Made by a program: the position numbers and the translations under genes | In this document: piece after piece, positions 1 through 8,907 of the stretch | Position numbering within the stretch: position 1 is the first letter of the stretch | How the letters are laid out: every line of letters begins with the position of its first letter | Notes under the pieces: generated by a model | The model's input: the letters and a program-made list of their open reading frames with translations, nothing else | Database searches by the model: none | Told to the model about the DNA's origin: nothing | Assembly: GCF_013618865.1 (NCBI RefSeq) | Contig: NZ_JABSOE010000034.1 | Coordinates: 1-45,167 of the forward strand | From: Phocaeicola faecicola | GTDB taxonomy: Bacteria > Bacteroidota > Bacteroidia > Bacteroidales > Bacteroidaceae | Length of the DNA: 45,167 nt | Direction: 5' to 3'

Positions 1-103
<103 letters not shown>

Positions 104-108
104 TTCAG

Positions 109-145
109 AATCCCCGGAGTGGTCAACGCCCCGGGGATTTTTTTG
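109..145 (+). terminator. Rho-independent terminator of the rRNA operon
   Basis: AATCCCCGG (109-117) pairs with CCGGGGATT (131-139) and is followed at once by a T run (TTTTTTTG). It lies directly after the 5S gene and fits the end of the rRNA operon. Confidence 0.85.
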
Positions 146-426
146 TTTATATACCTCTGATTGGTTGGTATGCTTCTGCAGCTCTCTGGATAGGCTTCCC
201 TTTCGTCTTCCTTTTTTTATCACTATCCTGTGTAGCCTGTGCTGCCTGTAAGACATCTGTTCCTTGCGGAGTCCTTCTTCTGCTGCATGGATTTCTGCCG
301 GCTTCTTTATCCGTCTTTTTCATTGCTCTTTCTGTTTTTTCCCCGAATCTCTTTTCCAAATATCTTTCTGATGCGTTTTTTCCAATAAAAATGACGGTTC
401 GTTAAGGGAAATAAAAAAACATATCG
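146..426. other. Intergenic region between rRNA operon and pncB
   Basis: No convincing gene is visible. A short - strand reading frame (147-359) opens with TTG, has an internal ATG at 323, and is rich in Lys/Arg/Gln without any recognisable family. No TAnnTTTG box precedes it. I treat the stretch as non-coding spacer that carries the pncB promoter at its right end. Confidence 0.5.
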
Positions 427-434
427 TATCTTTA
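427..434 (+). promoter_or_regulatory. Probable -7 box for pncB (TATCTTTA)
   Basis: TATCTTTA matches the Bacteroidetes -7 consensus TAnnTTTG except for the last base. It lies 29 bp upstream of the pncB ATG. No clear -33 element is seen. Confidence 0.45.
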
Positions 435-463
435 CGACTAAAGCTGAAATAAATAAGTGTATT

Positions 464-1633
464 ATGGTGATAAAAACAATATTAGATACAGATTTATATA
501 AATTTACGACTTCGTATGCCTATATTAAATTATTTCCTAATGCAGTAGGCACATTTTCGTTTAAGGATAGAGACGAGACAGAATATACGGAAGGTTTTCT
601 CAATGCCCTGAAGAGTGAAATTCACAACCTTTCCTTGGTGGCACTCCAGAAGGAAGAACTGGAACACATGTTCAAGCACTGCCGTTTTTTGCCTAGGGTT
701 TACTGGGAATGGCTTTCCTCTTTCCGTTTCGACCCGGAAAAAATTGAAGTTTACCTGGACAAGGATCATCATCTTCATATGGAGGTGACGGATTACATGT
801 ATAAGGTTACCCTCTATGAAGTACCGCTCCTGGCGATTATCTCCGAAATAAAAAATCAGTTTTTCAACTGTATTCCGGACAAGGAGGTAATATTGAACCG
901 TCTTTCCGGAAAGGTGGCCCTTTCGAATGAGCATCACATGCCATTCTCAGAGTTCGGTACCCGGCGCCGTTTTTCATTCGACGTACAGGAGACGGTAGTG
1001 GCTTATTTGAAAGAGCATGCAAATTATTGTACCGGAACTTCCAACTGTCACCTTGCGATGAAATACCATATGCTTCCGATGGGAACCCATCCTCACGAAT
1101 GGTTTATGTTCCACGGAGCCCAGTTCGGATACAAACATGCCAATTACATGGCACTCGAAAACTGGGTGAATGTATATGATGGGGACCTGGGTACAGCCTT
1201 GTCGGATACCTATACTTCCGACTCGTTCCTTTCCAACTTCAGCCGCAAGCAGGCAAAGCTGTTTGACGGGGTACGGTGTGACTCCGGTGATGAGATTGAA
1301 TTCATCGACCGCCTGATCCTGCGCTATAAGGAACTGGGCATAGACCCGACTACCAAGACCATTATCTTCAGCAACGCACTCGACTTTGATAAGGCCCTTC
1401 ATATCTTCGAATATTGTAAAGGCAAAATCCGCTGCTCCTTTGGAATCGGTACGAACCTGACCAATGACACCGGATTCAAACCGTCGAATATTGTGATGAA
1501 ACTTTCACGCTGCAAGATGAATGTCAACCAGGAATGGCGGGAATGTGTCAAACTGTCAGACGATATGGGAAAACACATGGGAAGCAATGCTGAAGTAGAA
1601 GCTTGCTTGTATGAGTTGCGGTTAAAAGAGTAA
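464..1633 (+). CDS. pncB: Nicotinate phosphoribosyltransferase
   Basis: This cytoplasmic enzyme makes nicotinate mononucleotide from nicotinate and PRPP with ATP use, the entry step of the Preiss-Handler NAD salvage route. The 389-residue product has the usual PncB length. Its N-terminus starts LDTDLYKFTTSYAY, as in PncB, and the central segment carries the TGTSNCHLAMKY and PMGTHPHEWFM motifs. The histidine in GTHPHEW corresponds to the residue that is autophosphorylated in this family (family knowledge). Further on, VRCDSGD and FSNALDFDKA match the phosphate-binding barrel strands. The gene stands alone between the rRNA operon and the leucine operon, probably with its own promoter (427-434). 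No terminator hairpin is seen after the stop. Confidence 0.95.
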   Translation: MVIKTILDTDLYKFTTSYAYIKLFPNAVGTFSFKDRDETEYTEGFLNALKSEIHNLSLVALQKEELEHMFKHCRFLPRVYWEWLSSFRFDPEKIEVYLDKDHHLHMEVTDYMYKVTLYEVPLLAIISEIKNQFFNCIPDKEVILNRLSGKVALSNEHHMPFSEFGTRRRFSFDVQETVVAYLKEHANYCTGTSNCHLAMKYHMLPMGTHPHEWFMFHGAQFGYKHANYMALENWVNVYDGDLGTALSDTYTSDSFLSNFSRKQAKLFDGVRCDSGDEIEFIDRLILRYKELGIDPTTKTIIFSNALDFDKALHIFEYCKGKIRCSFGIGTNLTNDTGFKPSNIVMKLSRCKMNVNQEWRECVKLSDDMGKHMGSNAEVEACLYELRLKE

Positions 1634-1703
1634 ATATTGTATTAAAATATAATCATAAATCGTAAAAAACTGACATTTTATTTTGTTTTTTCAGATTATT
1701 CTA

Positions 1704-1711
1704 TACCTTTG
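1704..1711 (+). promoter_or_regulatory. Promoter -7 box of the leu/ile operon (TACCTTTG)
   Basis: TACCTTTG is a perfect TAnnTTTG box. A TTTG at 1682-1685 lies 18 bp upstream and can serve as the -33 element. Transcription would start near 1718, about 20 nt before the leader peptide ATG. Confidence 0.8.
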
Positions 1712-1737
1712 CAAACGTTAAATCAAAAAAGAAAGAA

Positions 1738-1812
1738 ATGAATTCGTTGTTTATACATATTCTGCTGTGCGGTCTGATTATTATTCTATCGGTAAATCCG
1801 GTGGGAAAGTGA
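1738..1812 (+). CDS. Branched-chain amino acid leader peptide (24 residues)
   Basis: A short frame opens with ATG at 1738 behind an A/G-rich site (AAAAAAGAAAGAA) and ends with TGA at 1810-1812. Of its 24 codons, 5 are Leu (1747, 1762, 1765, 1774, 1786), 5 are Ile (1753, 1759, 1777, 1780, 1783) and 2 are Val (1792, 1801). The densest part reads ILLCGLIIIL. Such enrichment just before a terminator and a leucine operon is the signature of an attenuation leader peptide. Its last three sense codons (GTG GGA AAG) double as the RNA segment that can disrupt the terminator (see the attenuator entry). Unlike classical leuL peptides it mixes Leu and Ile, which fits an operon that also carries a citramalate-synthase-like gene. 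Confidence 0.8.
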   Translation: MNSLFIHILLCGLIIILSVNPVGK

Positions 1813-1887
1813 GCCCGTATATCTGAGTGTATGAACCTGACCATATAGAGCCTTTCCCACTGCGGTGTGAAAGGCTCTTTTATTTTT
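1799..1887 (+). promoter_or_regulatory. Transcription attenuator with competing hairpins
   Basis: The terminator is AGAGCCTTTC (1847-1856) pairing with GAAAGGCTCT (1869-1878), followed by TTTATTTTTG. The antiterminator is GTGGGAAAG (1801-1809), which is exactly complementary to CTTTCCCAC (1852-1860) and extends to 11 bp with C1799-G1862 and G1800-T1861. The two structures share 1852-1856 and exclude each other. A ribosome stalled at the Leu/Ile codons (1762-1785) leaves 1801-1809 free and favours read-through. A ribosome that reaches the stop codon at 1810 covers that segment, so the terminator forms. The pairing is seen; the mechanism is inferred by analogy with enterobacterial attenuation. 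Confidence 0.8.
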
Positions 1888-1910
1888 GATACTATTTAAA
1901 TACAAAAGAT

Positions 1911-3407
1911 ATGAGCGACAGATTATTTATTTTTGATACGACTTTACGCGACGGAGAGCAAGTCCCCGGTTGCCAGTTAAATACGGTTGAAAAAATACAG
2001 GTAGCCAAACAGTTGGAGGCACTGGGAGTAGATGTGATTGAAGCCGGATTCCCTATTTCCAGTCCGGGCGATTTCAATTCGGTAATCGAAATTTCGAAAG
2101 CCGTTACCTGGCCTACCATCTGTGCACTGACCCGTGCGGTACAGAAAGACATTGACGTGGCCGCAGAATCATTGAAATATGCCAAGCGCAAGCGTATCCA
2201 TACCGGTATCGGTACATCGGATTCTCATATCAGATATAAATTCAATTCGACACGTGAGGAAATCATCGAACGGGCAGTGGCAGCAGTGAAGTATGCACGC
2301 CGGTACGTAGAGGATGTAGAGTTTTATGCGGAGGATGCCGGCCGTACGGACAATGAATACCTGGCCCGGGTAGTGGAAGCCGTTATCAAGGCTGGAGCTA
2401 CGGTGGTGAATATTCCGGATACTACGGGGTATTGCCTTCCGGAAGAATACGGAGCCAAGATCAAATATCTGATTGATCACGTAGACGGCATCGACAAGGC
2501 CATTCTGTCTACCCACTGCCACAACGACCTGGGAATGGCTACGGCGAATACCATCAGCGGTGTCCTGAACGGTGCCCGTCAGGTGGAAGTGACGGTAAAC
2601 GGTATCGGTGAGCGGGCCGGAAATACTTCGCTCGAGGAAATTGCCATGATCTTGCGCTGTCATCATAATATCGACATCGATACCAATATCAATACGCAGA
2701 AGATTTACCCGACCAGCCGGATGGTTTCCAGCCTGATGAACATGCCGGTACAGCCCAACAAGGCCATCGTAGGACGCAACGCTTTTGCACACTCTTCGGG
2801 AATTCATCAGGACGGTGTGCTGAAGAACGTACAGACGTATGAAATTATCGACCCGAAGGATGTGGGTATCGATGACAATGCCATTGTACTGACTGCCCGC
2901 AGCGGACGTGCGGCACTGAAGCACCGCCTGCATGCGCTGGGAGTGGAGATGGACCAGGAAAAACTGGATAAGGTGTACGAGGACTTCCTGAAACTGGCGG
3001 ATAAGAAAAAGGATATCACCGACGATGATATCATGGTACTGGCAGGGGCCGACAGAAACGTGAACCACCATATCAAACTGGAATACCTGCAGGTGACCAG
3101 TGGGGTAGGAGTCCGTTCGGTTGCCAGTCTGGGACTGAATATCTCGGGTGAGCACTTTGAGGCTGCCGCTACAGGCAACGGCCCGGTGGATGCTGCCATC
3201 AAGGCTGTCAAGCAGATTATCAAGCGTCAGATGGTATTGAAAGAGTTTACCATCCAGGCCATCAGCAAGGGAAGTGATGACGTAGGAAAGGTGCATATGC
3301 AGGTGGAATATGACGGACAGATGTTCTACGGCTTCGGTGCCAATACCGATATCATCGCAGCTTCTGTAGAAGCTTATATCGACTGTATCAATAAATTTCG
3401 GAAATAA
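1911..3407 (+). CDS. leuA: 2-isopropylmalate synthase
   Basis: It condenses acetyl-CoA with 2-oxoisovalerate to 2-isopropylmalate, the committed step of leucine synthesis. The 498-residue protein shows the DRE-TIM barrel signature DTTLRDGEQ near residue 10, the metal-binding [10 protein letters not shown] segment near residue 200, and [14 protein letters not shown] just after. The C-terminal third ([14 protein letters not shown] and the segment after it) is the LeuA regulatory dimer domain, which in the family binds leucine for feedback inhibition. It is the first structural gene after the attenuator, starting about 24 nt beyond the T tract. leuC follows after 27 nt. The ATG at 1911 gives the conserved [15 protein letters not shown] start. 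Confidence 0.96.
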   Translation: MSDRLFIFDTTLRDGEQVPGCQLNTVEKIQVAKQLEALGVDVIEAGFPISSPGDFNSVIEISKAVTWPTICALTRAVQKDIDVAAESLKYAKRKRIHTGIGTSDSHIRYKFNSTREEIIERAVAAVKYARRYVEDVEFYAEDAGRTDNEYLARVVEAVIKAGATVVNIPDTTGYCLPEEYGAKIKYLIDHVDGIDKAILSTHCHNDLGMATANTISGVLNGARQVEVTVNGIGERAGNTSLEEIAMILRCHHNIDIDTNINTQKIYPTSRMVSSLMNMPVQPNKAIVGRNAFAHSSGIHQDGVLKNVQTYEIIDPKDVGIDDNAIVLTARSGRAALKHRLHALGVEMDQEKLDKVYEDFLKLADKKKDITDDDIMVLAGADRNVNHHIKLEYLQVTSGVGVRSVASLGLNISGEHFEAAATGNGPVDAAIKAVKQIIKRQMVLKEFTIQAISKGSDDVGKVHMQVEYDGQMFYGFGANTDIIAASVEAYIDCINKFRK

Positions 3408-3434
3408 AGAGAGAAATACATAAAGAAAACGAAT

Positions 3435-4832
3435 ATGGCGAATACATTATTTGATAAAATATGGGATGCTCACGTAGTGCAGCAAGTGGAAGAAGGACCT
3501 ACCCAACTGTATATTGACCGTTTGTACTGCCACGAGGTGACCAGCCCGCAGGCTTTCAGCGGATTGCGTGCGAGAGGCTTGAAATGCTTCCGCCCGGATA
3601 AGATTTACTGTATGCCGGACCACAATACTCCGACACACGACCAGGACAAGCCGATTGAGGATCCGGTATCGAAGGCGCAGGTGGATACCTTGGCACGGAA
3701 TGCGGAAGAGTTTGGTCTGACGCATTTCGGAATGATGAACAAGAAGAACGGTATCATCCATGTGGTGGGGCCGGAAAGAGGACTGACGCTTCCGGGAATG
3801 ACGATTGTGTGCGGCGACTCGCATACTTCTACTCACGGAGCGATGGGGGCCATTGCCTTCGGTATCGGTACCAGTGAGGTGGAGATGGTCATGGCTTCGC
3901 AGTGTATCCTGCAGGCTCGTCCCAAAACCATGCGCATTACCATCGACGGCCAACTGGGAAAAGGGGTGACTGCCAAGGATGTGGCACTTTATATGATGGA
4001 GAAGATGACTACCAGCGGGGCAACGGGATATTTTGTGGAATATGCCGGTGAGGCGGTCCGCGGACTGACCATGGAAGGACGACTCACGCTTTGTAATCTT
4101 TCCATTGAGATGGGAGCCCGCGGAGGTATGGTAGCTCCGGATGAGGTTACTTTCGAATACCTGAAAGGGCGTGAGTATGCTCCTAAGGGTGAGGAATGGG
4201 AAAAGGCTCTGGCTTACTGGAAGACGCTCCGGAGCGATGAGGATGCGGTGTTCGACAAGGAGGTGCGTTACGACGCTGCCGACATCCAGCCCATGATTAC
4301 TTACGGTACCAACCCGGGTATGGGAATGGCAATTACGGACCGTATTCCGCTGACAGACGGTATGGGTGAGGTAGAAAAGGCTTCTTTCGACAAGTCCATG
4401 CAGTATATGGGCTTCCGGCCGGGAGAGTCACTGCTGGGCAAACCGGTGGATTATGTCTTTCTGGGAGCTTGTACCAACGGACGCATCGAGGATTTCCGCG
4501 CATTTGCTTCGCTGGTGAAAGGAAGAAAGAAGGCCGATCACATTACTGCCTGGCTGGTACCCGGCTCGTGGATGGTGGAAGAACAGATCCGTCAGGAAGG
4601 TCTCGACCGGATTTTGTCGGAGGCCGGATTCGAAATCCGTCAGCCGGGCTGTTCGGCTTGTCTGGCCATGAACGATGATAAGATTCCTGCCGGAAAATAT
4701 TCGGTTTCTACCAGCAACCGAAACTTTGAGGGACGACAGGGACCCGGTGCCCGTACGTTGCTGGCCAGTCCGCTGACGGCAGCTGCGGCAGCCGTGACTG
4801 GAGTGATTACCGATCCTAGAACGCTTATGTAA
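3435..4832 (+). CDS. leuC: 3-isopropylmalate dehydratase large subunit
   Basis: Together with LeuD it isomerises 2- to 3-isopropylmalate using a [4Fe-4S] cluster. The same enzyme can act on citramalate in the pyruvate route to isoleucine. The 465-residue product carries aconitase-family landmarks: [13 protein letters not shown] near residue 130, the first cluster cysteine in [12 protein letters not shown] near 345, and the CSAC pair in [12 protein letters not shown] near 405. The ending [12 protein letters not shown] is typical of LeuC. Length and all cluster cysteines are intact. leuD starts 12 nt after the stop, so the two subunits are likely translated from one message. Confidence 0.96.
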   Translation: MANTLFDKIWDAHVVQQVEEGPTQLYIDRLYCHEVTSPQAFSGLRARGLKCFRPDKIYCMPDHNTPTHDQDKPIEDPVSKAQVDTLARNAEEFGLTHFGMMNKKNGIIHVVGPERGLTLPGMTIVCGDSHTSTHGAMGAIAFGIGTSEVEMVMASQCILQARPKTMRITIDGQLGKGVTAKDVALYMMEKMTTSGATGYFVEYAGEAVRGLTMEGRLTLCNLSIEMGARGGMVAPDEVTFEYLKGREYAPKGEEWEKALAYWKTLRSDEDAVFDKEVRYDAADIQPMITYGTNPGMGMAITDRIPLTDGMGEVEKASFDKSMQYMGFRPGESLLGKPVDYVFLGACTNGRIEDFRAFASLVKGRKKADHITAWLVPGSWMVEEQIRQEGLDRILSEAGFEIRQPGCSACLAMNDDKIPAGKYSVSTSNRNFEGRQGPGARTLLASPLTAAAAAVTGVITDPRTLM

Positions 4833-4844
4833 AAAGAAAAGATT

Positions 4845-5444
4845 ATGAAACAGAAATTCAATATACTCACCAGTACATGTATTCCTTTGCCTTTGGAGAA
4901 TGTGGATACCGACCAGATTATTCCGGCGCGTTTTTTGAAGGCGACCACACGCGAAGATAAATTTTTTGGAGACAACCTGTTCCGCGACTGGCGCTATCAT
5001 CCCGACGGTTCCCTCAATAAGGATTTTGTCCTGAACGATCCGACTTATAGCGGACAGATTCTTGTGGCGGGCAAGAACTTCGGCAGCGGATCCAGTCGTG
5101 AACATGCGGCATGGGCCATTGCGGGCTACGGCTTCCGGGTGGTGGTTTCGAGTTTCTTTGCCGATATCCACAAGAACAATGAACTGAATAACTTTGTGCT
5201 TCCGGTGGTGGTCAGCGAGGCCTTCCTTCAGGAACTGTTTGATTCGATTTATGCCAATCCGAAGACAGAAGTGGAAGTCAACTTGCCGGAGCAGACCATT
5301 ACCAACCTGGCTACCGGACATTCGGAGACATTTGAAATCAATGCCTATAAGAAACACTGCCTGATGAACGGGCTGGACGACATCGATTTCCTGGTAGAGA
5401 ACAAAGACAAAATTGAGGCTTATGAAAAAGGGCAGGGCCGATAA
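4845..5444 (+). CDS. leuD: 3-isopropylmalate dehydratase small subunit
   Basis: This is the swivel-domain partner of LeuC; the two form the active isomerase. The 199-residue protein begins with the family pattern PLPLENVDTDQIIPARFLK (near residues 14-33) and carries GKNFGSGSSREHAAWA near residue 80, the substrate-binding loop of LeuD. Length is normal for a bacterial LeuD. It sits 12 nt after leuC and 40 nt before the second synthase gene of the operon. Confidence 0.96.
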   Translation: MKQKFNILTSTCIPLPLENVDTDQIIPARFLKATTREDKFFGDNLFRDWRYHPDGSLNKDFVLNDPTYSGQILVAGKNFGSGSSREHAAWAIAGYGFRVVVSSFFADIHKNNELNNFVLPVVVSEAFLQELFDSIYANPKTEVEVNLPEQTITNLATGHSETFEINAYKKHCLMNGLDDIDFLVENKDKIEAYEKGQGR

Positions 5445-5484
5445 GCAACTGCCTGAGAGTAGATAATAAGATAAACTGATTTTT

Positions 5485-7026
5485 ATGAATAATCATCCGA
5501 GAATTGAGATAATGGATACCACTTTGCGTGATGGCGAACAGACCAGTGGTGTATCGTTCGTGCCTCATGAAAAGTTGATGATTGCTCGTTTGTTGTTGGA
5601 AGATTTGAAGATAGACCGCATTGAGGTTGCTTCTGCACGTGTGTCGGAAGGGGAGTTTAATGCCGTGAAAATGATTTGTGAGTGGGCAGCAAAACGGGAC
5701 TTGTTACCTCGGGTGGAAGTGTTGGGATTTGTTGACAACAATGTGTCGGTCGACTGGATTTACAATGCCGGTTGCCGGGTGGTGAACCTGCTGACCAAGG
5801 GGTCGGAAAAGCATTGCCGTTTCCAGCTCAAGAAGAGCTGCGACGAGCATGTGGCCGATATCAAGAAGGTGGTAGCCTATGCCCGGGAAAAGGGGATGGA
5901 TGTCAATGTGTACCTGGAGGACTGGAGCAATGGAATGAAGGATTCTCCGGACTATGTATTCCGCCTGGTCGACGGGCTGAAGGACTGCGGTATCCGTCGT
6001 TTCATGTTGCCCGATACGCTGGGAATTCTCAATCCGCTGCAGGTCATCGAGTTCATGCGGAAGATGAAGAAGCGTTATCCGGAACTGCATTTCGACTTCC
6101 ATGCTCATAACGATTATGACCTGGCGGTTAGTAATGTGCTGGCTGCCGTACTGAGTGGGGTGAAAGGACTTCATACGACCATCAACGGACTGGGAGAGCG
6201 CGCGGGAAATGCACCGCTGGCAAGTGTGCAGGCAATTTTGAAAGACCATTTTCACGCCATTACGCACATCGACGAGAGCAAGTTGAACGACGTGAGCCGC
6301 CTGGTAGAGTCGTATTCGGGAGTGACTATCCCGGCCAATAAGCCCATTGTGGGTGACAGCGTCTTTACGCAGGTGGCGGGGGTACATGCCGACGGTGACA
6401 ACAAGAATAACCTTTACTGCAATGACTTGCTGCCTGAGCGTTTTGGTAGGGTGCGTGAATATGCGCTCGGAAAGACCTCGGGAAAGGCGAATATCCGGAA
6501 AAACCTGGAAGGACTGGGACTGGAACTGGATGAGGAGTCGATGCGGAAAGTGACCGAAAGGATTATCGAACTGGGCGACCGGAAAGAACTGGTTACGCAG
6601 GAGGATTTGCCTTACATCATCTCCGATGTGCTGAAGCATGACGGAGCCAATAATAAGGTGCGCTTGTTGAGTTATTTTGTCACGCTGGCACAGGGACTGA
6701 AGCCGATGGCTACCTTGAGCATCGAAATCAACGGGCAGACGTTTCAGGAAAGTTCGTCCGGTGACGGACAGTATGATGCCTTTGTGCGGGCCCTGCGGAA
6801 GATTTACAAGGGAACCCTTAAGCGGAAATTTCCGATGCTGGTAAATTATGCGGTAAGTATTCCGCCCGGTGGGCGTACGGATGCGTTTGTGCAGACTGTC
6901 ATTACCTGGAACTATGAAGACAGGGAGTTCCGTACGCGGGGACTGGATGCCGACCAGACGGAGGCGGCCATCAAGGCAACCATCAAGATGCTGAACATCA
7001 TTGAAGAACAAACAATTGAAATCTAA
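5485..7026 (+). CDS. Second isopropylmalate-synthase family enzyme, probable (R)-citramalate synthase
   Basis: The 513-residue product has the same plan as Leu[14 protein letters not shown] near residue 10, the metal-binding DFHAHNDYDLAVSN near 205, NGLGERAGNAPLAS, then a C-terminal LeuA dimer domain (ESSSGDGQYDAFVRAL). It is clearly diverged from the leuA product upstream: HAHND replaces HCHND and the substrate-loop residues differ. In this family such paralogs often condense pyruvate with acetyl-CoA to citramalate, which LeuC, LeuD and LeuB convert to 2-oxobutyrate for isoleucine. Its place between leuD and leuB, and the Ile codons in the leader peptide, fit that role. A second 2-isopropylmalate synthase, or a homocitrate-synthase-like activity, cannot be excluded from sequence alone. 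Confidence 0.75.
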   Translation: MNNHPRIEIMDTTLRDGEQTSGVSFVPHEKLMIARLLLEDLKIDRIEVASARVSEGEFNAVKMICEWAAKRDLLPRVEVLGFVDNNVSVDWIYNAGCRVVNLLTKGSEKHCRFQLKKSCDEHVADIKKVVAYAREKGMDVNVYLEDWSNGMKDSPDYVFRLVDGLKDCGIRRFMLPDTLGILNPLQVIEFMRKMKKRYPELHFDFHAHNDYDLAVSNVLAAVLSGVKGLHTTINGLGERAGNAPLASVQAILKDHFHAITHIDESKLNDVSRLVESYSGVTIPANKPIVGDSVFTQVAGVHADGDNKNNLYCNDLLPERFGRVREYALGKTSGKANIRKNLEGLGLELDEESMRKVTERIIELGDRKELVTQEDLPYIISDVLKHDGANNKVRLLSYFVTLAQGLKPMATLSIEINGQTFQESSSGDGQYDAFVRALRKIYKGTLKRKFPMLVNYAVSIPPGGRTDAFVQTVITWNYEDREFRTRGLDADQTEAAIKATIKMLNIIEEQTIEI

Positions 7027-7047
7027 TATTTATAAGATACAGAAACT

Positions 7048-8115
7048 ATGAACTTTAAAATAGCTGTTTTGGCTGGTGACGGCATCGGACCGGAAATCTC
7101 GGTACAGGGAGTAGCGGTCATGAACGCCGTATGTGAGAAATTTGGACATCAGGTGAGTTATGAATATGCTATCTGTGGCGCGGATGCCATTGATAAGGTA
7201 GGAGATCCTTTTCCGGAAGAGACGTTCCGGATCTGTAAGGAGGCGGATGCTGTATTGTTTTCGGCGGTAGGTGACCCGAAATATGACAATGACCCGACTG
7301 CCAAGGTGCGTCCGGAACAGGGGCTGCTGGCCATGCGTAAGAAACTCGGACTGTTTGCGAATATCCGTCCGGTACAGACTTTCAAATGTCTGTTGCACAA
7401 GTCGCCGTTGCGTGCCGAACTGGTAGAGGGAGCCGATTTCCTTTGCATCCGGGAACTGACGGGAGGTATGTATTTCGGTGAGAAGTATCAGGACAATGAC
7501 AAGGCGTATGATACGAACTATTATACCCGTCCTGAAATTGAACGGATCCTGAAGGTGGGATTTGAATATGCCATGAAACGCCGCAAGCACCTGACTGTAG
7601 TGGATAAGGCCAATGTGCTGGCATCGTCACGTCTGTGGCGGCAGATTGCCCAGGAGATGGCTCCTCAGTATTCGGAAGTGACTACCGATTATATGTTTGT
7701 CGATAATGCAGCCATGCGCATGATTCAGGAACCGACTTTCTTTGACGTGATGGTGACCGAGAATACGTTCGGCGATATCCTGACGGATGAGGGATCTTGC
7801 ATCAGCGGGTCGATGGGATTGCTTCCTTCGGCTTCTACGGGAGAGAGTACACCGGTGTTTGAACCGATTCATGGTTCGTGGCCGCAGGCTAAGGGACTGA
7901 ACATTGCCAATCCGCTGGCCCAGATTTTGTCGGTGGCTATGCTGTTCGAATATTTTGATTGCAAGTCAGAAGGTGCTTTGATCCGCAAGGCGGTGGATGC
8001 TTCACTGGATGCCTGTGTCCGTACGCCTGAAATACAGGTGGAAGGCGGAGCACGCTACGGAACACGTGAAGTTGGAGAATGGATTGTAAATTATATTCGT
8101 AATTGCGCCGAATAA
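7048..8115 (+). CDS. leuB: 3-isopropylmalate dehydrogenase
   Basis: NAD-dependent oxidative decarboxylation of 3-isopropylmalate to 2-oxoisocaproate (and of 3-methylmalate if citramalate is made). The 355-residue protein starts [13 protein letters not shown], as in the isocitrate/isopropylmalate dehydrogenase family. It has the substrate-binding [13 protein letters not shown] and [10 protein letters not shown] segments, the VDKANVL lysine motif near residue 190, the [13 protein letters not shown] metal site near 235, and the NAD-binding EPIHGSWP near 270. It is the last gene of the operon, 21 nt after the citramalate-synthase-like gene, and a strong terminator follows. Confidence 0.96.
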   Translation: MNFKIAVLAGDGIGPEISVQGVAVMNAVCEKFGHQVSYEYAICGADAIDKVGDPFPEETFRICKEADAVLFSAVGDPKYDNDPTAKVRPEQGLLAMRKKLGLFANIRPVQTFKCLLHKSPLRAELVEGADFLCIRELTGGMYFGEKYQDNDKAYDTNYYTRPEIERILKVGFEYAMKRRKHLTVVDKANVLASSRLWRQIAQEMAPQYSEVTTDYMFVDNAAMRMIQEPTFFDVMVTENTFGDILTDEGSCISGSMGLLPSASTGESTPVFEPIHGSWPQAKGLNIANPLAQILSVAMLFEYFDCKSEGALIRKAVDASLDACVRTPEIQVEGGARYGTREVGEWIVNYIRNCAE

Positions 8116-8122
8116 AAAGAAG

Positions 8123-8167
8123 GTCGGGCTGTATGAGTTTTTTCATTCATACAGCCCGACTTGTTTT
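8123..8167 (+). terminator. Terminator of the leu/ile operon
   Basis: A perfect 14-bp stem, GTCGGGCTGTATGA (8123-8136) with TCATACAGCCCGAC (8147-8160), is followed by TTGTTTTTA. It starts 8 nt after the leuB stop and may also stop the converging msrA transcript. Confidence 0.9.
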
Positions 8168-8204
8168 TATGCCTTTACAGATGGGCGAGGGAAAGAGGAC
8201 GGTT

Positions 8205-8690
8205 TCAGAACTTCTTGATCCGTATGTGGCAATAGGGTTCTCCACCGGTCTTCTCATAATAATGCTGATGATAGTCTTCTGCCTCCCAGAAGGTGGTGGC
8301 TGGGGTCAGCCGGGTATTCACTTCATATCCTTTTTGGCGCAGGATATCGATTACCGCTTCTGCTTCCTGCTTCTGGGTTTCGTTGAGGTAGAATATCTCA
8401 CTCCGGTACTGCGGACCGATATCGGGACCTTGTCCGTCGGTCTGTGCCGGGTCGTGTATCTCGAAAAATACTTTACAGAGATCGGTATATGACACCTGCT
8501 TGGGGTCAAACTCTACCTGTGTGGCTTCGGCATGACCGGTGGTATGGGCCTTGACTTCCTGATACGACGGGTTTTCCTTTTCTCCGCCGATATAGCCGAC
8601 TGTGGAACGCAGGACACCTTTGATTCTCTCAAACTGATATTGTGCACCCCAGAAACATCCGCAGGCAAATATGGCTTGTTCTTTTCTCAT
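8205..8690 (-). CDS. msrA: Peptide-methionine (S)-S-oxide reductase
   Basis: It reduces the S epimer of methionine sulfoxide in proteins and free methionine, repairing oxidative damage. The 161-residue protein carries the MsrA signature GCFWG with the catalytic cysteine at residue 12, then the TxVGYxGG-like STVGYIGG, the HAEATQVEFDP segment and the YHQHYYEKTGG tail. It is a stand-alone MsrA without a fused MsrB domain. It is read from the - strand, converging on leuB, with a -7 box 46 bp upstream of its start. Whether the protein is cytoplasmic is inferred from the absence of a signal peptide. Confidence 0.95.
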   Translation of the reverse strand: MRKEQAIFACGCFWGAQYQFERIKGVLRSTVGYIGGEKENPSYQEVKAHTTGHAEATQVEFDPKQVSYTDLCKVFFEIHDPAQTDGQGPDIGPQYRSEIFYLNETQKQEAEAVIDILRQKGYEVNTRLTPATTFWEAEDYHQHYYEKTGGEPYCHIRIKKF

Positions 8691-8735
8691 GTCATTCGGA
8701 TTTTTTATATGAGTTTAGTAATTAAGTTGCAGGAC

Positions 8736-8743
8736 CAAATTTA
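8736..8743 (-). promoter_or_regulatory. Promoter -7 box of msrA (TAAATTTG on the - strand)
   Basis: CAAATTTA on the + strand reads TAAATTTG on the - strand, a perfect TAnnTTTG box. A start near 8729 would leave a leader of about 39 nt before the msrA ATG. Confidence 0.65.
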
Positions 8744-8859
8744 CAAAATTGCAGGGAAGTCTCAGCATGTATTTACCGACTTTATTAATGTTTCTTTTAT
8801 TTTAGGATTTCTCTTCTCATTTTATGTTAACAGAAAAGGCATTGTCGGAGAGAAAACAT

Positions 8860-8867
8860 TATTTTTG
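8860..8867 (+). promoter_or_regulatory. Promoter -7 box of the TPR protein gene (TATTTTTG)
   Basis: A perfect TAnnTTTG box. It lies downstream of an in-frame ATG at 8824, so that ATG would not be on the message, and the ATG at 8908 is the likely start. Confidence 0.65.
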
Positions 8868-8907
8868 CCGAAAATCATTTTGTCAATCATCATCTTACTG
8901 GAAATTT

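Noticed and set aside
147..359. A 70-residue - strand frame between the 5S gene and pncB
   Set aside because: It opens with TTG, has low-complexity basic content, no family features and no promoter box. An internal ATG at 323 leaves 58 residues with no better support.
2169..3296. A 375-residue frame antisense to leuA
   Set aside because: It lies fully opposite a well-conserved gene. Its protein is rich in His, Arg and Ser without any domain, as expected for a shadow frame.
5704..7011. A 435-residue frame antisense to the citramalate-synthase-like gene
   Set aside because: Same reasoning: complete overlap with a conserved enzyme and no motif of its own.
8824..8907. Upstream extension of the TPR protein from ATG 8824
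   Set aside because: The -7 box at 8860-8867 lies inside it, and the shorter product has a clean signal peptide.
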